DNA of 34,123 nucleotides from a virus: the IMG/VR virus record IMGVR_UViG_3300010296_002331, positions 1-34,123 of that record; one strand, given 5' to 3'. Made by a program: the position numbers and the translations under genes. Of this stretch, positions 15,201 to 22,358 are shown in pieces. The notes under the pieces are model-generated. The model made no database searches, had not been told where the DNA came from, and was given only the letters and a program-made list of their open reading frames with translations. The stretch's first letter is position 1. Each line of letters begins with the position of its first letter.

Positions 15201-18200
15201 TTCCGCCGTTAATATAAGCAGGTGTTGTATTACCTGTATCAAGGTTTGAAACAATCAGTCTAATATAATCATAGTTAATATCAAAACCTGTCAGTGCTTG
15301 GTCAGATTCTAAAGGTTCTCCTGTTGAGTTAGATGCTTGGAACGAAATACTTCTATATGTAGTTTCAACACTTTCGTCAAACACAACTGCTGTACTTGGA
15401 CGGATAATTAATTCATCTGCATCGGCTATCTCATCAAACACAAAATTACCATTCATTCTATGTATAACTAATTCACCGTCATCTAAATCACTTATCAAAC
15501 CGTCTTGACTAAAGCCGGCAGTACCTGTTGCAAAGTTTACTCTAAATATTTGTCCTGAATATCGTGGAGTTGTATCACTTGTTGCTGGAGTACCAGTTAC
15601 AGATGCTTCTTGAACCACACCAGATTCACTCACTTCATCAATAGTAATAGTTGCGTCATTAGCAGGAGTTGCGCCTCCAAATAATTCGCCGGAGACAGTT
15701 ATAGTTTCGCCTGCAAGATATCCTGTTCCTGTTCCTGAAATATTGTAAATTACATAATCTCTATCTTTTGTCTTACCAACTGTAAATGCTGCATTAGTAC
15801 CGCCTACACTATTATCAGTTACTCCAGTAACTGAATCAGTCAATCCAAACACAGCGTCTACTATGACACCTTCAACTTTAGCAACGTTTGAGGCTTCATA
15901 TCTTCCTAAGAGTAAATCTCCTGCATGATAAATTTCAAGCTCGCCTCTGTTTTGTATCGGATGGAAATTATCATATACGTGTACCGATAGCTGTTCAATT
16001 GTGTTCACTGCGGCAGTAGCAGTGACAGTTGTTGGAACAGTTGTGCCTGTTATTGTACCTGTGGTCGAAGGATGTGAACCTTGTGTTACAACTATAGTTC
16101 CTGTTGTATTCCAAGTTCCTGTAACATCCTTCAAATAAACTTTTGTTCCTGTTGCACCTGCTGCATCAAAAACCACGGTTCCTGTTGCACCTGAAGATTG
16201 AGTAAGTGTGTTTCCGTAATATAAATCAAAACTTGTTGCATCGTCTAAAAGCAAAGTTATCTGAGCCACTGCTGTTTTTAAAGGCTGGATCATGTTGTCT
16301 TTAAGAATAACTGCATCTGGAATTTCATTTGGGTCTGCGCCTTCAGCTACAAGACCAAAGTTACCATATGCATTTGATCCGTTAAGCGATCTAATTTCTG
16401 CACCATTTTTTGCATAATAAGAAGTATGGCAATAGTACGTAAACTGTGATACCTGCTCACACAATCCGCCGTTAACAACAACTAAGCCGTAACCTAAGTC
16501 ATTAATTTGTGTAAAGTCATTACCAAGCATAGATCTATTACCGCCTGTTTGAACAGTAATATCAAGTGGATAACTTTCTAAGTCAACATTTAGTAGGGTG
16601 TTTGTTACACCACTCATACCGGTGCCTTCGTTACTAGTTCTATCTAATATGAGCTTTGCAGTACCTACAACTGGATCCCACTCAGTAACAGCATTAACTT
16701 GGAAACGATTACCGTCTATGTAATATGGACAAGGTGTCTGAGGTTTTTTGTAGAACAATCCTTCGTTAGGATTACTTGCTACACTTAAAGTAAACGGATC
16801 GTCTTGAGATACTACTCTCATAGGAATGTTTGCACAGAAAGCGTCAATCATTTGTCCGCCTCTAAATGCTTGCCTATTAATACTTTGTGAGAAACTAGAG
16901 CCTACTTGAATATAAGGTGATTTTGTTAATACCTGTCCTTCCGGATCAAGCACACACATAAATCCGCCATGACCTTGTACAGTCAATCCTGTCATTCTAG
17001 TAGCATCGTTCATTAAGAACGCATCCATATCAAGATTACTCCTTGGTGGATTATAATCTGCATCAAATGCATATGCAACTAAATCTACAAGACTGTTTAG
17101 TGCTAGTCTTACGTTTGTTACAGAACCTGGAGATGTATCAATTTCTGCTGTTTTAGTTACGTCAATAACTTGTGGTACACTACCAAGGGCAGCAAAATTT
17201 TGATTAGCTAGAACGTCACTAGCAATAGTTTTAATATAAGTTATAGCAGCTTTGGTCTCAACTTCTTGACCTGCTACTGCTCCTAAGTAATATGCTGTTT
17301 GGTTCTCTAAACTTTTCTCTCTACCAGTAAATGTAAGGTCATGTATTAAACCATCTACAATTAATCCTGTATCTCGTCTACACTTAGATTCGTTATATAC
17401 TAATGATGGATAGTTTGCATTTATGTACTGTATGACTTCTTCAATTATAAAATCTTTGTTTAACTCTAATAGTCCAGGACCATCTGTGTAAAGTTTTCTA
17501 TTATAAACTGTTTTTCCTAAAACTCCATCATTATCCAAGTCCATAGGATTTGTTGGATCAACTAAGTAATGGAAACCAAAGTATCCGTCGACTGTGCTAG
17601 TTAGTGGATTAACATAATCAGTACCAGTGTATGGTAAGTTTACGTCAGGGAATCCTGTTACAGAACTTGAATCGCCAGTTAGTCCATCAAATTCTTTGTC
17701 TCGATAAAAATATATGTTTGCATATCTACTTTGAGACGAACGTCTCTTTGGTCTAATAATTGTACGTCTAAATTCGTCACCTACAATTGAAACGTTTGCA
17801 GGAACACGTATAGGAAAATCTTCATAGTAAATACCAGTTTCAACCATAACAGAAATTTGATTCCCTCGTACAGTATTACCAAACTCTATTTCTTCGCCTG
17901 GAATAAACTGTATTGGTTCAACCAAACGTATTTCTAATTCGTCGTTACCTGCAGGAGTTGAAGTTAATGGATCAGCTTCATATCTATATTGTACAATAAT
18001 ACCTTTTGCACCTGACTGTTTACCTACTACTAGTTTGCCGGGTAACAAATCTGTATTTCCAGGATCTCCTTGATCTACAAATCCAAAATTACCATTTGTA
18101 ACTGTTAATTGATAAAATGATCCGTCTACAATTACAGGAGCATCTAAAGGACCAGATTCAATTACATCTGTTATCACAACAAATTTTGCTGCTACTGATG

Positions 18201-19860
18201 CTAAACCAGTAGAATCAACTACTTGACTTACATCAATTTCTTGCGTAATGTCACTTTGCCTTGCAGTAACAGTTTCGTTCCTCAAAACTAAATCAGTTAT
18301 TGTTGCCAAGTAATTTATAGCGGCTATAGTCTCAACGCCTTGAGTAGTAATTGCTTTCTTTGCACTAGGACTAGAATAGTATCTAATACCTGCCCATCTA
18401 CTTAGATAGTTTGCATTATTACCAGAAAGTGTATCTAACACTATCGAGTCTAACATTAAGCCTACGTCTCTTGCACAAGTATCTTCTTCATAAACTAAAT
18501 CTGGATAAGTTTCATTTATGAATGCAGTAACTTCTGCCTTTAAAAATTCTTTGTTTGCTGCAATCAATATTGATACAGGTTCTCTACCTGCAACTATACT
18601 TTTTATAGCGGCACTGGTTACGTTTGATCTTTCTGCTGTTTCACCGTATGTAACTGTCTGCATATATGGACCAGGTTCGTACGGACTTGCTTCTTGTAAT
18701 ATTTCTGCTTCTTGACAAGCTCTATTAATAGTCTTAAATGCAAAGTTTTGTGATCGACCTTCCTTACCAGGGGGAGTGTAAATTTGGCTGTCAGTTCCTT
18801 GCTGGTTGACATACAAGTTTGTTGTAGATTCATATCTAGCATTGTCTACATAATATTTTGTTGCTGCCTGTAAGTCATCAGCACCATTAGGTGTTCCTTG
18901 TCCTTCTAAATCGCCTGGGTGGTCGCTTAGATTAAGCACACCTTCCATATTGTCGCCTTGCCTTCTAACTACTGACTTACGCGGCAACGCTTCGGTGTCT
19001 GCCCAAAATCCTGGAATATCACTGTCATATGCTAGATCAGTTAATGTTTGTGTTCCTGTACCTCCAGTAATTGTAATTGGACTTGTGTTGTTTTTTGCTG
19101 CTACAGAACTATTGTGTAAACTAATTTTGTCGCCATTAATGATTCTTATATAATAGGTATTACCATTTACTAGATTAGTGGCTGCTGTACCTGTTGATGC
19201 ATATTGATAAGCAGCACCATTTGATCCGCTGTCTAACCCGTGACCTGTAATTGTAACCTGTGTTGAATTGAATCCACTTATAGTAAATGTATACTCTGAA
19301 GCATCATTAGGTTCATTCCGCAAATTTGCACTAGCACCCGGTGCACCTCTTTTTAGATAACTTTCTCCACCGTGGCGTTTGGTAATAACTAAATCTTCTA
19401 TGGTAAAATCTTCACCATACTTGTTTGAAAGCGCCTGTGCTGCTGCTTCTGAAACTGCTGCTTTACCTATACCGAAGTTATTTGCATCTAGTGGTCCACC
19501 AAGTTGCGGTTCGGTATCAGATTGCACATTGTTAAATGCTGTTGTAATAACAATTTTACCATCCAACGAGTAATTAAATAGCAACGTATCGTCACCACTA
19601 TTACCTGTCAACGCACCATTAGATACTAACTCAACCGGTTCTAAACCCAGTTCGTCATTTTTAATACCAACTAATTTGTTGCCGTGACTGGTATAAGACG
19701 GAAACGCATCACTCAAACTAGTAAATGATATTTGACCTCCAATACCAAAAACTGCGTAAAGTTCTTGGAAGTTTTCATTTACCTTACGAAACGACTCGCG
19801 TATACTATCGCCTGTTCCGTCGTTACCTTCTACACCTATATTGACTTGTTGACGTGCCAT
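12214..19860 (-). CDS. Giant modular tail-fibre/adhesin protein, 2548 aa
   Basis: The largest gene of the window. The N-terminal module NIGVEGNDGTGDSIRESF / KVNENFQELYAVFG (residues 6-38) is shared with the smaller fibre proteins and probably anchors it. Next come a beta-rich segment with an ATKYYVDNARYE motif (near residue 340) and a FAFKTINRACQEAE element, typical of pectate-lyase-like beta helices. Two related helical repeats follow (about 430-525 and 798-882), then a beta-helix-like stretch with VPANVSIVGDEFRRTIIRP between them. A long beta shaft contains ANKGYVDGRL near residue 1840. The C-terminal domain (from about 2418) begins AQYADLAENYLANAEYEPG and ends VIEVVVGRV; this end domain is common in marine phage fibres. 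No catalytic residues can be assigned. The ATG has a GGAG site within the end of hesB. Confidence 0.88.
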   Translation of the reverse strand: MARQQVNIGVEGNDGTGDSIRESFRKVNENFQELYAVFGIGGQISFTSLSDAFPSYTSHGNKLVGIKNDELGLEPVELVSNGALTGNSGDDTLLFNYSLDGKIVITTAFNNVQSDTEPQLGGPLDANNFGIGKAAVSEAAAQALSNKYGEDFTIEDLVITKRHGGESYLKRGAPGASANLRNEPNDASEYTFTISGFNSTQVTITGHGLDSGSNGAAYQYASTGTAATNLVNGNTYYIRIINGDKISLHNSSVAAKNNTSPITITGGTGTQTLTDLAYDSDIPGFWADTEALPRKSVVRRQGDNMEGVLNLSDHPGDLEGQGTPNGADDLQAATKYYVDNARYESTTNLYVNQQGTDSQIYTPPGKEGRSQNFAFKTINRACQEAEILQEASPYEPGPYMQTVTYGETAERSNVTSAAIKSIVAGREPVSILIAANKEFLKAEVTAFINETYPDLVYEEDTCARDVGLMLDSIVLDTLSGNNANYLSRWAGIRYYSSPSAKKAITTQGVETIAAINYLATITDLVLRNETVTARQSDITQEIDVSQVVDSTGLASVAAKFVVITDVIESGPLDAPVIVDGSFYQLTVTNGNFGFVDQGDPGNTDLLPGKLVVGKQSGAKGIIVQYRYEADPLTSTPAGNDELEIRLVEPIQFIPGEEIEFGNTVRGNQISVMVETGIYYEDFPIRVPANVSIVGDEFRRTIIRPKRRSSQSRYANIYFYRDKEFDGLTGDSSSVTGFPDVNLPYTGTDYVNPLTSTVDGYFGFHYLVDPTNPMDLDNDGVLGKTVYNRKLYTDGPGLLELNKDFIIEEVIQYINANYPSLVYNESKCRRDTGLIVDGLIHDLTFTGREKSLENQTAYYLGAVAGQEVETKAAITYIKTIASDVLANQNFAALGSVPQVIDVTKTAEIDTSPGSVTNVRLALNSLVDLVAYAFDADYNPPRSNLDMDAFLMNDATRMTGLTVQGHGGFMCVLDPEGQVLTKSPYIQVGSSFSQSINRQAFRGGQMIDAFCANIPMRVVSQDDPFTLSVASNPNEGLFYKKPQTPCPYYIDGNRFQVNAVTEWDPVVGTAKLILDRTSNEGTGMSGVTNTLLNVDLESYPLDITVQTGGNRSMLGNDFTQINDLGYGLVVVNGGLCEQVSQFTYYCHTSYYAKNGAEIRSLNGSNAYGNFGLVAEGADPNEIPDAVILKDNMIQPLKTAVAQITLLLDDATSFDLYYGNTLTQSSGATGTVVFDAAGATGTKVYLKDVTGTWNTTGTIVVTQGSHPSTTGTITGTTVPTTVTATAAVNTIEQLSVHVYDNFHPIQNRGELEIYHAGDLLLGRYEASNVAKVEGVIVDAVFGLTDSVTGVTDNSVGGTNAAFTVGKTKDRDYVIYNISGTGTGYLAGETITVSGELFGGATPANDATITIDEVSESGVVQEASVTGTPATSDTTPRYSGQIFRVNFATGTAGFSQDGLISDLDDGELVIHRMNGNFVFDEIADADELIIRPSTAVVFDESVETTYRSISFQASNSTGEPLESDQALTGFDINYDYIRLIVSNLDTGNTTPAYINGGTTLGATEGDRSIAILKLTEDAEKDRLNNGDMIFGWNGKLHQIDSYVEPGGETFAYITISDVTDGDVVEPARGVGLRGGDGTGIVLGTNTVTIRAGLPAGAPATITINISTCRATGHDFLDIGTGGFNTSNYPNVLLGLPRTPDQSKETEERSKGRVFFVSTDQDGIFRVGKFFVVDQGTGTVTFSASIALSNLDGIGFKRGVVVAEFSTDDGMVNNAPDTVPVQSAVRGYVNRRLGFDHVGDTVGNIIGPGVVALDGSKTMTGALNVGGNQINNISTPTSDSDAANKGYVDGRLANQDSYEELRNTLTTAVTNSSMPNVTAGQLFVTTGKKRVFVDGDTIGGVGNFAAGQNFTGAPSGGAGTIVDTQVGSDDILGNVVIIVYTPTSGSVADGDVLTVAGGPTGTVLDGPFDELANGVESTNNEIAITVTRNTSDAELALTYKAGSIENADVSASAAIAQSKLAMNAATTRANASGISQSDLGLVSFDSDDFSVTDGWVTLKANDVDFADLPQIATNKALGNVSGSTGNISAIDITTTGAADSLVRTQSDGGIRVDNLKLGGADSYEILSLTGTRLDVKTPGQATVFTAQGTDSSMIIEMPGSLDIGNADAAEGYYQNNNATYNDQSRLAVDWIYSKVIEDNDEKTIASTGIALGANTGFTSAGQVGIFVKDGTTDSVVPLLVEKERLKPDTDGIYDIGTASLRYNTIYANNLNLKGNVTLGDATADSITIGARFSSALVPDTNNTYDIGTSTLRWQDVFGVTGNFTNITYGGTALTATATELNYVGGVTSAIQTQINTKFPTAGGTITGNFAVNGNTTLGSDSSDTITFNGETNSIIPDGNNTRTLGDSGNVWNTVYATLFEGKATSAQYADLAENYLANAEYEPGTVLVFGGTEEVIVTSTKGDRRVAGIVSTEPAHLMNSKLEGDHVVAVALQGRVPCKVLGKVRKGDLLVTSSIPGYAIVDNQPSVGTVIGKALQDKDDDGRGVIEVVVGRV
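17215..17461 (-). repeat. Internal protein repeat, copy 2, of the giant fibre
   Basis: Encodes NKDFIIEEVIQYINANYPSL plus VYNESKCRRDTGLIVDGL and following residues up to IASDVL. It aligns with the segment encoded at about 18290-18560: NK-F---EV--(I/F)IN--YP-LVY-E--C-RD-GL--D. Ends are approximate. Confidence 0.75.
18290..18560 (-). repeat. Internal protein repeat, copy 1, of the giant fibre
   Basis: Encodes NKEFLKAEVTAFINETYPDL plus VYEEDTCARDVGLMLDSI and following residues up to ITDLVL. Partner of the segment at about 17215-17461; both keep a single central cysteine in C-RD-GL. Ends are approximate. Confidence 0.75.
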
Positions 19861-20235
19861 TTATTTTAACTCCAATATTTTTTCGTTATCTAGTGTTTTG
19901 TTTGGATCAAATGTAATACTGATTCCGCATCCACAGGCTGATTGTGCGTTAGGATTATTAATTACAAAAGACTGCTGAAAAGTTTCTGTAACATAATCAA
20001 TTTCACATCCAAATAAGTACATTAGACTTATTGCTGTAATAACTAGACGCCCTGCACCTGTTTCAATTATTTCATCGTTTATACCAACGTCTTGTTTTTC
20101 GCAAGTATCCCATTGATATTCAAATCCTGCACAGCCTCCTCCAGTAACACCCAGCCTAATTGCAAAGACATTTTGTTCCTTACAAAGTTCATTTATCTTG
20201 TTATTTGCTGCTGTAGTTAGGGAAACTGTAAACAT
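19861..20235 (-). CDS. hesB: A-type iron-sulfur carrier, HesB/IscA family
   Basis: A 124-aa A-type scaffold/carrier that binds and delivers Fe-S clusters. The three ligand cysteines are present: C35 in GVTGGGCAGFEY, and C101 and C103 in SACGCGISITF. Spacing and length are normal for the family, with a short extra C-terminal tail (DPNKTLDNEKILELK). HesB-like genes are known from marine T4-like phages. Here it sits under a late promoter (20254-20261) and directly upstream of, and coupled to, the giant fibre gene. It may serve the phage's own Fe-S proteins (ferredoxin at 1737, radical SAM enzyme at 32859) or host ones; that is inference. Confidence 0.93.
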   Translation of the reverse strand: MFTVSLTTAANNKINELCKEQNVFAIRLGVTGGGCAGFEYQWDTCEKQDVGINDEIIETGAGRLVITAISLMYLFGCEIDYVTETFQQSFVINNPNAQSACGCGISITFDPNKTLDNEKILELK

Positions 20236-20253
20236 TATTGCTCCTTGTTATGT

Positions 20254-20261
20254 TATTTATC
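20254..20261 (-). promoter_or_regulatory. T4-like late promoter octamer GATAAATA
   Basis: GATAAATA on the minus strand ahead of hesB, followed by an AAGGAG ribosome binding site and the ATG at 20235. Readthrough would also transcribe the giant fibre gene. Confidence 0.65.
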
Positions 20262-20270
20262 GTATCATTT

Positions 20271-20276
20271 TATAAT
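20271..20276 (+). promoter_or_regulatory. Possible -10 box for the zinc-ribbon gene
   Basis: TATAAT on the plus strand, 22 bases before the ATG at 20299. No convincing -35 is found at 16-18 bases upstream, so this is weak. Confidence 0.3.
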
Positions 20277-20298
20277 CTTAATGTAACTAAATATATGT

Positions 20299-20586
20299 AT
20301 GTTTTTAGGAGAATTTGAAGTTAAGACCCGGCATACGCGGCTGAGCAAGAACGGAAAAATCCATACCTATACTGGAAAAAAAAGAATAGCAAAATTGCGT
20401 TGTGATAATTGCGAAGAAGAATTTACTAGAGAAAGAGGGTCAATGAATCCTAAAAGACTCAACAACAATTACTTCCATGTTTGTAGTAACTGTGATAGTA
20501 AAGTATTTGCACAGAAAAAAGGCATAGAACGCAAACAAATTTGGGATATGCCTGCGTCTATGGATATACCTATCAGTAAATTATAA
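20299..20586 (+). CDS. Zinc-ribbon-like conserved phage protein, 95 aa
   Basis: A basic protein with two CxxC pairs: C35-x2-C38 (RCDNCEEEF) and C62-x2-C65 (VCSNCDSKVF), a likely zinc-binding site. Between them lie RERGSMNPKRL and NNNYFHVC. The N-terminus TRHTRLSKNGKIHTYTGKKR is strongly basic, which suits nucleic-acid binding. It is plus-strand, divergent from hesB, and its stop directly abuts that of the minus-strand 55-aa gene (20586/20587). An AGGAG lies just inside the ORF, after the ATG, but no in-frame start follows it, so the ATG at 20299 is kept. Function unknown; DNA- or RNA-binding is inference. Confidence 0.75.
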   Translation: MFLGEFEVKTRHTRLSKNGKIHTYTGKKRIAKLRCDNCEEEFTRERGSMNPKRLNNNYFHVCSNCDSKVFAQKKGIERKQIWDMPASMDIPISKL

Positions 20587-20754
20587 TTATTCGGCTTTCC
20601 AAATAGTCCATGCACCATATGCAATAGCACCATATGCTAATAAGCCTGCAATTGGTTTAAATATTAAGAATGCAACACCGGCAGCAATTAAAACTGCACC
20701 GTCCCAAGTTGTTCTTTCTTCTAATCTATCCTTAGCCCAGTCTAATAGTTTCAT
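20587..20754 (-). CDS. Small membrane protein, 55 aa
   Basis: Starts MKLLDWAKDRLEERTTWDGA and ends AYGAWTIWKAE. An amphipathic N-terminal helix is followed by a glycine/alanine-rich hydrophobic region (about residues 19-50), long enough for one or two membrane passes. It has a clear TAGGAG ribosome binding site and a late promoter octamer at 20778-20785, so it is probably a real late gene. Holin-like size and layout are noted, but no partner lysis gene is visible. Confidence 0.75.
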   Translation of the reverse strand: MKLLDWAKDRLEERTTWDGAVLIAAGVAFLIFKPIAGLLAYGAIAYGAWTIWKAE

Positions 20755-20777
20755 TTTAATCTCCTAAAACTGTATAG

Positions 20778-20785
20778 TATTTATT
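20778..20785 (-). promoter_or_regulatory. T4-like late promoter octamer AATAAATA
   Basis: AATAAATA on the minus strand, overlapping the stop of the 299-aa SGNH gene and followed by TAGGAG and the ATG at 20754. Confidence 0.55.
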
Positions 20786-21683
20786 ACAGAAATAGGTGAG
20801 TTTTTGACTGTATAAAATATTTTGATGGTAAATCTTGTAAATTATTCAGTAAATCAGTATCACCCTCTATTTGAAATACATCATACGGCGTTGTAACTTT
20901 TTGTATATTATTATTTTTGTATAATTTTTTCATGTATTGCACAAATTCTATCATAAGAACTTTTTCTGTAAGTGCCGTACTTTTTGACCATTTATGTTTT
21001 TTAAAAATCTTTTTAAGATAAAGAAAATGTTCATCAGGAGTAGGATGATAATCTGCATAACATGGATGTATGCGTTTCATATCATTTTTTAATTTATTAC
21101 CTAGTTTATTGTTCCATAAAGTTTTGTAAAAGCTAGGAAGTATTTTTTGTTTTTCAGCAGGAAATGCAATTGACCCTATATTTTTTTCTGTTATAGGATT
21201 ATCATTTGCCAAATATTGATCCCAAGTATTGTGAATATCTACCATAGACAATTGATGACTGTTTGTTTTATTTAAGAATCCAGTAACCAAATGAATAGAT
21301 GCAAAGTCCCTTATAAAAAACCAATCTGGGCAAGTACCAAATTTATCTAACCATTCTTGATCATAAAACTGTTGTGTTGTTAAATTTCCCGGAACGGTCC
21401 ACGCAGGTGTTTCTTGTTCATTGTAAAAAATACGGTCTTCGCGATGTACATTAGACCAGCATACCATTACAAGATCGTCTTTAGTAAAATTATACTTAGA
21501 ATCAGCCTGAGCTATGGTATTAGCTATGTATTGATTGCCAGCCCCTGATCTGCCAAAATTATAGTATTCTGTGCCTGGCCCTGCTTCTAAGGCTACGAAA
21601 TCAGCCCATGTTGGCCATCCGTATTGTGTAAAACTACAACCAAATGCAAAAAATCGTTTTGGCGGTTCATTATAGAGTTTCAT
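20784..21683 (-). CDS. SGNH/GDSL-like hydrolase family protein, 299 aa
   Basis: The second SGNH-type protein here. Block I is AFGCSFT (nucleophile S17), a block II/III-like stretch is YNFGRSGAGNQYIAN (near residues 40-54), and block V is DYHPTPDEH (near residues 208-216), giving the Asp-His pair. These proteins are esterases or acyltransferases on glycans or lipids; the substrate is unknown. The C-terminal 75 residues are Lys-rich and outside the core fold. No signal peptide. It is under an exact TATAAATA late promoter (21700-21707), back to back with one facing the EF-hand gene, so it is probably expressed with virion genes and might modify a virion glycan or the host surface; that part is inference. 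Confidence 0.75.
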   Translation of the reverse strand: MKLYNEPPKRFFAFGCSFTQYGWPTWADFVALEAGPGTEYYNFGRSGAGNQYIANTIAQADSKYNFTKDDLVMVCWSNVHREDRIFYNEQETPAWTVPGNLTTQQFYDQEWLDKFGTCPDWFFIRDFASIHLVTGFLNKTNSHQLSMVDIHNTWDQYLANDNPITEKNIGSIAFPAEKQKILPSFYKTLWNNKLGNKLKNDMKRIHPCYADYHPTPDEHFLYLKKIFKKHKWSKSTALTEKVLMIEFVQYMKKLYKNNNIQKVTTPYDVFQIEGDTDLLNNLQDLPSKYFIQSKTHLFL

Positions 21684-21699
21684 TTCTAATCCTTTCGAA

Positions 21700-21707
21700 T
21701 ATTTATA
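21700..21707 (-). promoter_or_regulatory. T4-like late promoter octamer TATAAATA
   Basis: Exact T4 late consensus on the minus strand, with an AAGGA ribosome binding site ahead of the ATG at 21683. It is one base away from the opposite-strand octamer at 21709-21716. Confidence 0.7.
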
Positions 21708-21708
21708 G

Positions 21709-21716
21709 AATAAATA
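21709..21716 (+). promoter_or_regulatory. T4-like late promoter octamer AATAAATA
   Basis: AATAAATA on the plus strand, 30 bases before the ATG at 21747, with a TAAGGAG ribosome binding site between. Confidence 0.6.
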
Positions 21717-21746
21717 AAAGCAGCACTTAATTTAAGGAGAAAAATA

Positions 21747-22064
21747 ATGGATCCAGTAATTTTGTTTATTATTGTAGTTGTAGTACTTGGTGGTGCTCTT
21801 TGGTACTTTAACAGAGATTCAGGCAGTTTAGATATAGACCAGGACGGTGACGTTGATGTTCAAGATCTAAAAGTTGCTGTAGAAAAAACTGTTGAAGGTG
21901 TCAAAGAAGAAGTCAAGAAAAGACTACCTACAAAATCAAAATTGTCAGCAATGAAAAAAGCCGAGCTCGAAGAGTTAGGTAGAGAATTTGGTGTTGAGCT
22001 CGATAAGCGTAAGACCAAAGACAATATGATTGCTGATTTACAAAAAGAAGTTAAAAAGCAATAA
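21747..22064 (+). CDS. Membrane-anchored EF-hand protein, 105 aa
   Basis: Three parts can be seen. Residues 4-20 are a single hydrophobic membrane anchor. Residues 29-40 (DIDQDGDVDVQD) are a canonical EF-hand/dockerin-like calcium loop with Asp at positions 1, 3, 5, 9 and 12 and Gly at 6, followed by a helix. After a Lys-rich linker, residues 66-100 (SAMKKAELEELGREFGVELD...) resemble a SAP/HeH or Rho-N-like helix-extended-helix fold, which often binds nucleic acid. It has a strong TAAGGAG ribosome binding site and a late promoter. No named family is recognised; a calcium-responsive envelope or virion role is speculation. Confidence 0.8.
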   Translation: MDPVILFIIVVVVLGGALWYFNRDSGSLDIDQDGDVDVQDLKVAVEKTVEGVKEEVKKRLPTKSKLSAMKKAELEELGREFGVELDKRKTKDNMIADLQKEVKKQ

Positions 22065-22346
22065 CTATCTTTTTACAAAGTTAGAGAGAGTTTCAAAGTC
22101 TCTCTCTAACCTTGTTAACTTCCTTTCTAAAACATTTATCACTGATTTTTGATTATCAATTTGATTGCGTAAACTTTCCACATACTTTTGTGTAGGAAGT
22201 ATTCGTTGTACGCCATCCTCTCCTAGCAAGGTTATAGTATCAGCGCCTTGGCCTCTAATACCGCCTGCTACGCGATTTGGATTTTTATCAGTTGAAGGAG
22301 CGGCAGGTTTGTTACCCCTGCCATACATTTTATTCAAATAGTTCAT
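22065..22346 (-). CDS. Coiled-coil phage protein, 93 aa
   Basis: The N-terminal half is Gly/Pro/Asn-rich and flexible (MYGRGNKPAAPSTDKNPNRV), with ITLLGEDGVQRILPTQKYVE in the middle. The C-terminal 40 residues (LRNQIDNQKSVINVLERKLT ...) form a clear heptad coiled coil, so it is probably an oligomer. It follows the HNH gene on the same strand, and its stop is adjacent to the stop of the plus-strand EF-hand gene. Function unknown; a minor structural protein is the likely guess. Confidence 0.72.
   Translation of the reverse strand: MNYLNKMYGRGNKPAAPSTDKNPNRVAGGIRGQGADTITLLGEDGVQRILPTQKYVESLRNQIDNQKSVINVLERKLTRLERDFETLSNFVKR
22076..22114. terminator. Long hairpin between convergent genes
   Basis: GTTAGAGAGAG (22080-22090) is the exact reverse complement of CTCTCTCTAAC (22100-22110), with a 9-nt loop. 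The stem extends by three more pairs across one A/C mismatch. It lies just after the EF-hand gene stop and inside the 3' coding end of the coiled-coil gene. It lacks a proper U-tract, so a terminator role, most plausibly for the plus strand, is tentative. Confidence 0.5.
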
Positions 22347-22350
22347 AACG

Positions 22351-22358
22351 TATTTATT
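22351..22358 (-). promoter_or_regulatory. Possible late promoter octamer AATAAATA
   Basis: AATAAATA on the minus strand, only four bases before the ATG at 22346. A transcript started there would be leaderless. It overlaps the HNH gene stop. Confidence 0.4.
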
